The notes under the pieces are model-generated. The model was not told the origin of the DNA. It saw only the letters and a program-made list of their open reading frames with translations, and searched no databases. This document shows positions 1 to 10,820 of a stretch of DNA of 64,000 nt, in pieces. Source of the DNA: Channa striata (Eukaryota > Chordata > Actinopteri > Anabantiformes > Channidae); contig CM065184.1 of assembly GCA_033026295.1 (NCBI GenBank), positions 7,319,501 to 7,383,500 of the forward strand, written 5' to 3'. The translations under genes were made by a program, and so were the position numbers. Numbering within the stretch: position 1 is the first letter of the stretch; each line of letters starts with the position of its first letter.

Positions 1-3000
1 CATCATACAACCCCTTCAAGGAACCTCCTTTTTAATTTGGACAAAGGAAGCCTAAAGTACTACTTGAAACATCTGAAAATAGACAGGCTTTAAATAAAGA
101 GACCCTCAATTTAAAAATTGTTATTTGCATAAAATATTATTTTTCTAGGCTGCGTATATAGAACTATTAGTTCCACAAAATCATTTTGCAGGTTCACAAA
201 TGTGGTCTGAACACAGTAGGCGTTTAATCTGTCAATTTGTCTACACATTTCTACAACATCACATTTTCTTTCACTCAGTTTTTTGCAACGAGCCATTAGG
301 CTAGGTTGAAGCCACTATTTATGACTCTCAGTAGCATTTTTATACCTACTTTCATTTGTTTAGTGTATATTTTGTGTCATTCCTACTTTGTAATGTTTAA
401 TCGATTTTTGAAGTGATGGTTTGAAGATAGAATTGTGTCACTTGTAGAATTATTAAAAAAATGTTTTGGAACAAAGATGTTATTTGGGATGCTGGTGCAA
501 GTTTGACCACACAAAAAATGTGTTTTTACCAGGATAATCCACTCATTGAGTCCTGGTTACACATTGCAAATCAAATAACCAAACAATAACACCAGCTAAA
601 CAAATTGAACATTAGCAGGAACCAACAAATTCTGCCAAATAAGTTTACATTTAAATACCTGCATACTTGTTTTTCCCCATCTATACTGATTTAATATATC
701 AGCTCTACTGTCTGTCTAGCTGACCATGACTGCAGATGGTTGATTTATTTATTTATACTATGGAAAATGTGGGTGACATTATATTAATATAGTACCAGCA
801 TAGAAACAAGCAAATTTGAGTTTTATCGGTCATTAAAAGAGACTGCCTATGATCAAATCACTAGAACTTCATTGCCTCAATACTGTGCACAAACGTTTAA
901 AATAAAATGACCATTATGACAGCTTTATATATATTAAATATATACATATTTAAATATAACATTCCTCCTCTGAAGACAATGCACTCATATTTTGCATCCA
1001 TTGTTACTGCTGTGGCTCACAGTTTGAACTGCTGCTGCACCCTCCACCCCCAAAAACTCACATAAAGTTTATTTTATATTGGATATTAGATGCCTGCTTT
1101 ATGTTTGTTTTTGCATCACAAAAAGTCAAAGCTAATAAGTACAGGTGAATATTGCTATAAGTAGACCTGTGTACACATTTTTCAATATCTTCTATTAAGC
1201 CGAATACCCAGTATTCAATAGCAAATGTCAATATAGATTTACTTGAATCAAACAGAGCCAGCCGCTAAAAGGAATAGTTATTTCAGGGACGGGCACACAA
1301 CCTGAACTTGATGAAGGATTTACGTTATAAGTAATGTGGCCACAGCAATTACAACACTTGATTGCAATGTTTCTTGATAGAAGTACTGGGGTTTTGAAGT
1401 ATTTCATTTTTTTTTCCAACTCATTTATTCGAAGCAGTCTCTTTGGATCAAAAGTCCTGTACATATTTGAATGTATCTATTTGGGGAAGCCAAACCTTGC
1501 TGTGCAGCTACCTGAAAGGATTTGATTCCCCAAATAAGAGTGAGGTCTAAATACCGGTGCGTGCAGGTATTAAGTCCCTGCTGCAAGGATGCTGATATGC
1601 TACCTAAATCCTCAGGTGCTGTATTTCCTCAAACTTGTAGCCAAAGTAAGAAACTCTACTTTTCTTTGTTTTATTTCCATGTCCTTAAAAGTCATGCAAG
1701 GCAAACTTCATATAAAAGAGAAAAAGAGGGAAAAACTGTCACCTTGATGTTTCCACTGCAGTTTTTCATTGAAGCTGGTCTCAGAGGACAAGTGCTAAGG
1801 AAAACATCATTATGTGGGGAGAAATGTACCGGTAATAAACCCAAATGGCACTGAGAGGTGCAGTTGTCAACCATGATAAATGGCACTTATGCATCCTGAA
1901 TGCGTTTGGTGCCCTTGCCATGTTGACTCCCTCTCCTGAGGGCGGGCTCTCGACTGCCAGGTTTGGCCTGGAGCTCCAACCTTAACCCCTCCACTTGGGG
2001 GCCACCCGCTGACAGAACGAAGGTGGCGCTCAGATTGCCAGGACTTCTGACTCGCAGTGCTTCACGTATTCATTCACACTGTGGGGTTAAAATGTGTCCT
2101 CGTGTTCTAGGAAAGTAATCTTTCCTCAAAGGAGGAGGAATTAAAAATAACAAAATATTTATAAGTGATATAAATAATATCTATAGATGTAACAAATTCT
2201 TTCAATCGCTAAAAAAATACATGAAACAACAACTCTGGACTGTGTTGTTAGCGGGTTTTGCATGTGTAGTAATTCAAAAATATTTCTAGAGTAGTTTATA
2301 TAGATTACTTGGTCTCATTCATTTCACAAAATTGCATCAGGCAGACATATTTGGCTGTAAACTATTTACACTTATAAAGATATACTTTGTTGAGTTTCAT
2401 CTTCATGTGTGCCTTTGGGAGCAAATGTTTGTGACTTACGCTCTGCTTTTCTTCACATCAGATACCGAACTCTGTGTCTAAGAGGTCACATTGGGACATG
2501 GCTTTTGTCAGTTGCATCAACTTTTATTAGATCATACTAAGCCTGGATTTTGCACAGTAATAGCATCATAGTGCTGCAATCTCCTTTGCAATAGGTCAGA
2601 ATACTCAAGCTGCAATAAATTACTGTAAAAGAAAGGAATTAAATGCACTATAAAAAGGCATCTTTACATGTAATCAAAACTAAACTGTGCTGTAGTTTGA
2701 TGATGAAGGTTTGGAGCTGTAACTTTAGTCATTTTAATATGATTTACTAATAAGGTACGAAAGAGCTCACATTTTCAATCAAAGCATTGCAGATAGAGGT
2801 AGTTGTGTGGTTTGGCAGCCTCAGTAAATGGGTGCTTACAGATGCACAGTGTTCAGAGTGAGCACACTGTTTAGATTGTGTGCCTCTAAGATGAATGCTC
2901 CTCCATAATCTTGTAAGACTAAACACTTTTGCTGCATGATCTCGGATTCATTTTCTTTTGATTCAGAACATTAATATTAAATTGAAGCGTCAGATCCTTT

Positions 3001-4487
3001 AACCTGGTCAGCAAGAGTAGCTTCTATTAAGCAATGTTGATTCATAGCAGACCAGCATGGGGGTTCTAAACAAATACTAAATAAATGAAATGGAAACTGA
3101 TGTAGTCTGGTGTACTGCTGTGAAATAGAATCCACTAGATGTATCTCAAGTTCGGAAAGGGGGCATGAAAATGGGAAAATGGATGATTATAGAGAAGGCG
3201 AATTACATTACTGTGTCAAATTAAAGGGACGTCTGGTATATCCAGCTGAGATAGAAGCAAAGAGGCTGAGTGAGAGAGGGGAAATGGCACAAGATGAATG
3301 CAAAAGACAGAGACAAAGACATTGTGTGCGAGAGTGAGAGATGCAGGGGAGAGAGGATGAGAGGAAAGGATAAGCGTGTTGCTAAAAATATTTCCCCACC
3401 CTATGAGTTTTATGCGTGCTGAAATAAAGCTGTGAGCTTGTTATTGTTATCTCATTATTCCCTGAATTTTGTGTACAGCATATGCAGTGTATCCCAGGAG
3501 GGAAACGGCTTGACTGAGTTGCTGGCTACTGGAAAAGAGCAAAAGTGCAAAAATCGACCCACTGAGAGCAAATTAAGGGAAACAACATTAAAATTATGTC
3601 ATTAAGGATTTCTAATGTAATCATGCCATAAAAACTGTCTGGATCCATTATCTGATAATCTAAATATGTCAGCTTGGTGGATATTTGGCCTCCAGACCAT
3701 GTAATAAATGTTTCAAAATTGTTTTATGCATTTAAAAATGAATTGACCATGTTATATTATTTTCAAGTTATTTCGGTCAGAAAATTTAAATGTACACAAA
3801 CCTGTTTGTTAAAATATGAACATCACAGAAAACCTTTAATTATTAACCTCTCCTTTACATTTATAAACATGAAATTGTTCCCTAAATCCATAGGCCCTTT
3901 CATCTGAGATTTGTCCATGCTGACAGCAACAAATGTTCCCCTCCAATAACCTAGAAGCAAAACATACATTAAGCATGATCTGCTCGACCTTGAAACACTA
4001 ACATTCTGTATAGACTGGGGTGGAGTTTCGAAAATATAGTGTAGGCTCTGTAAGGAGGACATGACAGCATTTATTGGCAGTGGATAGTTTTGGCAGTTTG
4101 CTGAAAAATAAATTCATAATTTTGTGTTTGCAGGTAATTAAACACAGTGTGGCTCTAAAGAAGAACATAATACATTACACCTTCATTGTCACTGTATGAA
4201 AGACAAAATTTCAGCGCGTGCTTGAACAGGATCTTTGAGTATTTTATTAAAACTCCAAAGACTCCACACACTAAACAAAACTACTGTATACTCTCACTCC
4301 ATAGATGTCAGAGGTAAAGCAGATGTATACAAACATGTATAAATATTCAAAATATGCTAAATATGTAACATCTGTAATATAAATTGCAGATGTTACAGAA
4401 GTAAAAGGTAAATGCCAATGTCATAGAGGTGGTCATGCAAGAAAGAGAAAAACATTGAAACACATATGAAATCTTGTAGTATGCACT
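1..4487. other. Intergenic DNA downstream of nrxn1
   Basis: AT-rich sequence in which I recognise no gene, RNA or intact mobile element. Open frames here (for example 1522-1854 plus and 3110-3337 plus) have low-complexity translations without recognisable domains. A short GC-rich patch at about 1905-2060 stands out from its AT-rich surroundings but matches nothing I know. Purine-rich stretches occur at about 3270-3370. Confidence 0.6.
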
Positions 4488-4884
4488 TTTATCGTCTTGT
4501 ATCGGCTTCCTGAGGGTAGAAGTTCAGACAGCTGATGGGCAGGATGCGTGAGGTCCTTTATGGATGATGCTTTCCGCAGGCAATAAAAGGTGTAGGTGTC
4601 TTGCACAGCAGGAATATTTGTGTTAGTGATTTACTGAGTAGCATTTATGTATTAGTATTTGTTGCACAGTCTTTTTTCTCTGCTGCAGAGAATCCCAGGG
4701 GTGAGGACACTCTCAATGGTGCAACAGTAGAAGGACAGCAGTAGATGTTTTGAGAAGTTTTTTTCTCAGAAATCTCAGGAGGAAGATTCTCTCCTGTACA
4801 TTCTTAACTAAAGAATATGTGTGTTACTTGTCCGTGGAAGATCCTCTGAAATTTGGGTACCAAAGATTTTAAAGGTAGCTGCTG
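4488..4884 (-). mobile_element. Decayed non-LTR retrotransposon (LINE), reverse transcriptase C-terminal region
   Basis: Read on the minus strand, pieces of this stretch translate to blocks typical of the C-terminal end of ORF2 in a LINE family abundant in teleosts: FKIFGTQISEDL, then SFYCCTIESVLT (family consensus about FYRCTIESVLT), then IPAVQDTY, LRKASSIKDLTHPAHQ and LLPSGSRY in the expected order. The blocks lie in different frames with several stops between them, and the segment joining TIESVLT to the later blocks is shortened, so the copy is an old relic that cannot encode a working protein. I cannot see the 5' part of the element or its ends. The assignment rests on recalled family consensus; clade (L2, Rex1 or another) is not decided. 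Confidence 0.8.
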
Positions 4885-5649
4885 ATATGTCTGTACGAAC
4901 GTGTTAAAATCAGGGAGATGAGGTCACACTGGCCAAGATGGGGGAAAGGAGGTAAATTCAAAGCCCCCACCCTGTGGATTTGGTGAACAGTGTGCATATT
5001 AATTACCTTTCTCAAGTCTTGCCTTGTAACTGCTAAGTTCATGCTAAAATACATTTATAATTTCTGTTATGACATAACATAAATTGAAAACAACCACAAA
5101 AATTTGTAAATCAATATTGCAGATTTAGAAAACTGATTGTAATTTATTTTTCTTTGGCCATACAATAGTCAAACACTAATTGCTGAATTAAATGAAAACG
5201 TGTGGCAGCAGGAAAGGAGAGAGGGGAAAGACAAAGCGAAAGGAAAGGAACAGAGAGGGAGTAGACTGATGTAGACAAGCCAACCTTATGTTGTCTGCCA
5301 TAAAAGCTCAGCCAAGAGCTGGCTGGTGACGCACTGATCCATCAGTTGCATCAAAAAAGTTCTCTGTTGATTGTTCTGCACCACCCTGTGGAACCTTTAA
5401 TAACCTTAAACATAAAACATAGCAACTATGTATAAAGCGGGATCAAATGATCAAAATCTGTGGCCCTCAAAACTACACAGTTTGCATCACATAGTGCTGG
5501 TTATATGAACCCATTTTACAGCATATACTTATGTGTATGTATGTGGTCCTCATGAATGTCTAATGTCATTCTGGAGGCTTAACATAATAATCGAGGGAGA
5601 CACAAATGATCAGGTACTTTAGACATTTTGAGGCTGCTTGATACATACT

Positions 5650-5688
<39 letters not shown>

Positions 5689-8600
5689 AGGCTATTGGGG
5701 AAAATGCCTGCGTTAAGGAAGGATGCTGCCTTCTTATAAACTCACATAGCAAAACGTTCAAAGAAAAATCCACTACTGAAAAAATATATTTACCAAACCA
5801 TTTAGAACATACACACACCAGGCCTTAAAATTACTTTTGTAAATATTCAACACAGTCATACAAACTGACCACTGATGCACAATCTGGCTGGGATCAGATT
5901 TCTTACCTTTGAAAAACAAATAAAAACCAAAAGAGGGGAATGGTGTCCTGTCAAACTAGTTAAAGCATTGTTTCTCATGCTCACAGACAGACAGATTGAC
6001 TGATAAAATAGCTACGTTGTCTAACTCTACAGGTGGAAAATGTCCATCAAACATCAGCCACAAAGTTTACACTGCTCACACACACTCCCTCCAATGAAAA
6101 ACACAATAAAATTTTTCTTCTTTTCTTCTTTTCCGTTGCACTCTCCAGATTCGTGAAAGAAGACCTCAGCAGTCTCCTCTCTCCTTGCAGAGCCCTCGTC
6201 CATGGCGTCCCGTACTTCGCCTGACAGGGTCGTAAATGCGGTGCAGTGTCCACCAACACGGACTTTACGCGGGCATCCTTCGCATGACTGAGGAAAAGCA
6301 GCTAAGAGCTAGCAAACAGCTGAGAAATGTCCTGTCCAACTGATGTTTTAAAGGCTCACAAGTGGGGTCTCGAATGACACAAGAGAAAACAGGAAAAACT
6401 TACGTCCACTTACTCAGGCCAGTAAACAAGTGAAGCGGGAATGTAAAATAACGTAAATGCCACATTTACTTTGACGTTGCCATTGTGCATTGCCGTAAAA
6501 AAGCAGCCAATCATGGAGCCACAAATTCTTTCTCCATGTGACAAAGAGGCACGGTCATAGCTAAAACTTCTTTTTTTAAACATTGCATTAATTTAAAATG
6601 CCAGTACATTCTACTGTCAATCAGTATAACGTACTTACATTTGATAGTAATAGAATGAAACATAAATTCATTGTGTACATTGCACATGACTGTTTCATTA
6701 AATATGATGTCCAGGCTTACAGTGCAAAAGTAAAAAAATATAGTTTTCTTTGGAAAATTACCTTTAATAAAGATTATTATTATAGAAAGGTTCACTTTTG
6801 CTTTACACACACCGTATTTGCAGTAGTGACAATACTTCAACCTCTTTAATGTAATCACTAAGATACATTAAAAAAAGAACATAAAACCCTCTTAGGGCCA
6901 AAATAAGCTGAGTCTGCTTGTTTAGAGGGGATTACAAATAGTGACCATACAGCCTGTGTCTCCTTGTCTTTTGTCTTCAAGCCCTTCTGAATAAAAAATA
7001 TTTAAAAACAAAAATCATGCCCTATCATAGTCTTGTTGTCCCACCCAGGATCTTGAATACACTCATAGCTCCATTATGCTGTACATGCGAAGTGTTCAGG
7101 CTTGAAATTAACAATGTCCTGTTCTTCTGGGCACAGTAAAAATAGCACCTGGATAGCAAACATTCGGGACCTAGGACAACCTTGCGACAATTAGGAAAAT
7201 TAATTCACAGTGCATGCATTTTGCAACTAGAGCACGCAAATATAAATAATGCATTTGCTGTAAGTAATGTGCTAACCGTTCAACCTGATGTGCCACAAGT
7301 TCTGATAGACACTGAACCAGCGGCCCCCACACTCCTGAAGCAGGCAGGACTCTGCAGCAGCTGTAGCTGTCAGCAGAGAGCCTCCACCAGCAGCAGAGAG
7401 GGATCAGTGACTGATTCAGGTACGTTCTTTTTAAACTTCACCCAGTTTCCATTTAATTAACTAGGATATTACTGAGTCTGTGTGGTGACTTCACTGTTGT
7501 AGGATGAACATGTATGGATGAATGAATTTCCATTCAGTTTTACGTTTATCAGGCTCAACTTAGTCAGTTTAATCCCACATTCCTGCAGTAAATCCTCCTT
7601 TATGAAGTTGCTTTTCAGTTTGTGTTCAAGAGTTGATTCAGCTTTGGAGGCTGATCTTGTACCGACAGAAAATTTATTATTTAGCCATATTTCTGTTGGC
7701 AGAGAGACTTTCTATTCTTGCAGGATTTGCAGGTTTGTCTGCCTTCAAACGTCCAGGTCTGTGCTCTTTTTAGACTGAGTCAGAGACCAGAACACTTTAC
7801 TGTCACCAGCCAGTAGCACTAGAAGACCAGAGAATAAACCTGGAGGTGGATGGACACCAGTGTGACACTGCAAGCGAAAAGTGGGTAACAAACCGCTCAG
7901 ACAGGAATCTTAACACAGCTACAGACAACTAACTGTAACAACAACACAGCAGTTGAAATAAAAGCACAACATCTCCTTGCAACCCAGCCAGGGCTCCGTG
8001 CTGAGGAATCAGAATATCATCATCCTGATGTAAAATAGGAAACACTACTGTTAAGAGCACACATTACTTTAATACTGATATGACTGAACCTCAAATACCT
8101 CCACAAACAGATCATAGTCCCTAAACAACAAAAATAAGACACTGATAGGGCGGGACTTGAAAGTTGAAACTGGAACAAGATGAAACCCCAGTGTCCTATT
8201 ACATTAAATCACATGCCCTGTGTACGATCACATGTAATGCAATAAATAAAAAGTGCTGAGGAAGTAGACAAGGGAAGACAATGGCTGCCACAGCATAATA
8301 CACTGAGAAACAGAATGCATCAGGTATTTGCCCTGCTCGACCTTGTCTGATCACCTCAGACAGAAATACTGCTGCACCGTGGGTTCACTGGAGTCTGCCC
8401 GTGTACACTGCACACTATTGCTGCATGGAGAGTTGAGAATGGAAAGCTTTGCTCTCCCTTGGGAACAGCAACCTTTATTTGAGATGCTGTATGTGGGGGT
8501 CAAGACAAAAATCTGGGCAGTGCAAATATTTATTGAGTGGACAGCAACATGGTCATCCAATATGTGACCTTTTCGAGAACCAACTTAAGAAACATTTCAT

Positions 8601-9365
8601 TTGTGTTCTTTTAAAACCACGAGAGGTTAGGCATGTTGCATATATGAAAATTAACAACCATGAATGAATACAGGAGGAGAGGATGGTCCTTGGTTTGTAA
8701 TAGCTACTAGTTACAGCATAGTGTAATTAGACTGCTGTTCTTAGTTATTTTGCCAAGTGATAATCAATTTACACTTTCATTCACATGAATTTTTGTGAGA
8801 TCTCTTGTGACATCAAGGTTTCAACCATATCCTACAGAGATTTTTTATATATACCAAAATTTATTTTCTAAAGTTAAATAATGTGTGATGGTTTTAAAAT
8901 CATCTGATCCATACATTGGTTGACAATTACATTAAAAAGTCCTATGTGTAAAAGGAATATACACAGAAATATATTTTTTTAAATTCTCATTTAAATTAGA
9001 TGTATATTTTTTTCAACTGATTTCACTTTCTTTAATTGAATTTATGTAACCAGGTAACAATGCATACATAAACTAATGTATGCATTGGAAGTATTCACAT
9101 TTTGTTTTGTAAAAAAATGGTTAATTTAATGTTTCACCTAAAAGTGAGATCTGTAACAAAACTTATTCAAAACAAAACAAATTAACTGACTGCACAGGTG
9201 TTCAACTCAGCTTTTAACATCTGGACACTGCATTACCCCCCCCCCCACATTCTTTTTTGCAAGTCTTCTCAAGCTCTGTCAGGCTGCAATGAGATTGTGA
9301 GTGATTTTGCTGCATTACTTTTACCCTCTACCTTCACAAACCTTCCAAGGCCTGATGCCTAAAAG
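4885..9365. other. Intergenic DNA without recognised gene
   Basis: Mostly AT-rich with an AC microsatellite at 5654-5685, a purine-rich tract at about 5205-5265 and an 11-base C run at 9236-9246. Three places are exon-like but unassigned: a minus-strand frame starting at 6203 in a CpG-containing patch, a plus-strand GC-rich stretch ending in a donor-like site near 7420, and a plus-strand patch at about 7770-7870. None can be tied to a known protein, so they are reported only as observations. Confidence 0.5.
5654..5685. repeat. (AC)16 microsatellite
   Basis: A perfect dinucleotide AC run of about 32 bases. The nearby frames 5579-5818 minus and 5628-5828 plus run through this repeat and are artefacts of it. 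Confidence 0.97.
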
Positions 9366-9610
9366 CATCTCTATTGTGTGTTGCTGCCACCACCACCATC
9401 TTTCATGTTGGGGATGGTGTGTTTGTCATGATGTGCAGTTCTCAAGACCAAAAAGGTCAATTTTGGTCTCATCAGGACATGGCCATTTTTCAGATGACTT
9501 ATGACTTTCCCGCATGTCTTTGAGACATGAGATTTTTAACAACAGTTTTCTCTCTGCTACTCTCCTATAAAGACTTAACCGTGGAACTGCTGCCAAAGCC
9601 TCACCACAAC
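9366..9610 (-). mobile_element. Decayed Tc1/mariner-like transposase fragment
   Basis: On the minus strand the translation contains PDETKIDLFGL, matching the conserved Tc1 transposase block SDETKIELFG, which carries the second acidic residue of the DDE catalytic triad. After a +1 shift it continues as HHDKHTIPNMKDGGGGS, matching the family block around NTIPTVKHGGGSIM. The frameshift, a following in-frame stop and the decayed upstream part (RKLLLKISCLKDM and neighbours) show that it is inactive. No terminal inverted repeats or TA target duplications could be identified by eye. This is a common class of fish DNA transposon; the exact family is not determined. Confidence 0.8.
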
Positions 9611-10031
9611 ATGTGCTGTACATTAATTAGTTTCACACCTTTGCATAATATCCCTAATACAACAATAACCTCTATGTTGCAACCTGTATATTTAGTATAG
9701 AAACAGGACGTGCAACTATGTCATAGGTTTCCAGTTGCAATATTTCCACTTCATAATTGGTCTGGGAAAGCTGGATTAAATAAGTCATGAATATATTATA
9801 GAAACTTCCACAAATGTGTGCATGAGACCAATTTATGTAATGAATTTCTCTTCACAATTATCTACTCTTTCACATACTGGTCTCATGCTGCTTTATGAAA
9901 ACAATTTCAACATTTTTAATCCATTTTAACCACTAACGCCACGTTGCAGGACTGGTTTTAAACTTTCCACGTGTTGACACTCTGAGGGTCATTTAAATGA
10001 CAGAATAACGGGAAAGGAAACACTATCTTAC
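9611..10031. other. Intergenic DNA
   Basis: AT-rich sequence between the Tc1-like relic and the GC-rich block. No gene or RNA is recognised. If the block beyond it is a first exon on the minus strand, this would be the start of its first intron. Confidence 0.5.
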
Positions 10032-10480
10032 CATCGCCGCTGTCTGCTGAGCTGCATTTCCTGGCAGTGAACTTCTTAATTGTCCCAGAATCAGCTGAAC
10101 ACTGAAGCGTCTTCTCCCTCTAAGGATCCGGTCTGTGGATCCACTTTGGCCCAGCAGGACCGTTCCCTGTCACTCAGGAAGTCTCTACCTGTACCCGTGT
10201 CAGTGCGGGTCCTGTGCTGGTTTGGAGCTTACAGCCGCCCGCTTTCGGTGGTCCCTCCAGCCGGATGAGGGACAAACCGTCCTTCAGTGTCCCTTAAATG
10301 GGTCACCCTGCTGGGGTGTCCTTGTTTCAGGTTTGGCCCTGGCAGGGCTTCGCCATTTGCATGTAGCTGCTTCATTATTAGCACTAGGCAGAAGGACATT
10401 AGCGCTAACGTTAGCTGTCGCACTTTGTTGTTGTCCCACGACTCGCACCTGCTGCTCACTGGTGATGAGCTTTATGAAAT
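10032..10480 (-). promoter_or_regulatory. GC-rich block: candidate minus-strand promoter and first exon
   Basis: A CpG-containing, GC-richer stretch stands out from AT-rich flanks. On the minus strand it ends in GCGGCGATG followed at once by GTAAGATAG, a good splice donor directly after an ATG in a favourable context, as if the first coding codon were at the end of a mostly untranslated first exon. It also contains TTAGCGCTAACGTTAGC at about 10397-10413, a type of sequence I associate with teleost promoter regions. CCAAT motifs lie just upstream, at 10634 and beyond. No downstream exon has been found, so the gene, if it exists, is unidentified. Alternatives are a promoter for a non-coding RNA or a CpG-rich repeat. 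Inference only. Confidence 0.35.
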
Positions 10481-10626
10481 ATGCAGTTAAGTTCAATAGT
10501 TATTTAATTTAATCTGGGTCTTTCCCTGTACGTGTTTGTCTTTAACGAAATATAATCCCTGAAATCCGTGGATACTTACTTTTTTCAACTAAGAGCCGCA
10601 GCGTAACACACTGATACGCTGATACC

Positions 10627-10820
10627 AAACTGACCAATCGCCGTTACCAACTTATAACAACAAGCCACAAAGTGACCAATCACCGTTACCAACCTATATC
10701 AACAAGCCAAAAACTCACCAATCGTTATCAACCTATACCAACAAGCCACAAACTGACCAATCACGTAATCAACTATCGTAATTGGCAACAAACTAACCAG
10801 TCACTGTCATCATATGCCAC
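10627..10820. repeat. Tandem repeat, about 4.5 units of 39-42 bp with CCAAT motifs
   Basis: Successive diverged units begin at about 10627, 10669, 10711, 10750 and 10790. Each starts AAACTGACCAATC or a close variant, and the first three contain GTTACCAAC or GTTATCAAC and end ACAAGCCA. Units one and two are both 42 bp, the third about 39, the fourth about 40, and the fifth is degenerate and shorter. The first four units carry a CCAAT pentamer in the same position, giving four CCAAT boxes at about 40-bp spacing next to the GC-rich block. Confidence 0.85.

Noticed and set aside
1228..1886. Overlapping frames near the left end (1228-1464 minus, 1522-1854 plus, 1692-1886 minus)
   Set aside because: Mutually overlapping on both strands, low similarity to any protein I know, no exon borders.
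9236..9246. Run of 11 C
   Set aside because: A homopolymer with no supporting context; treated as simple sequence only.
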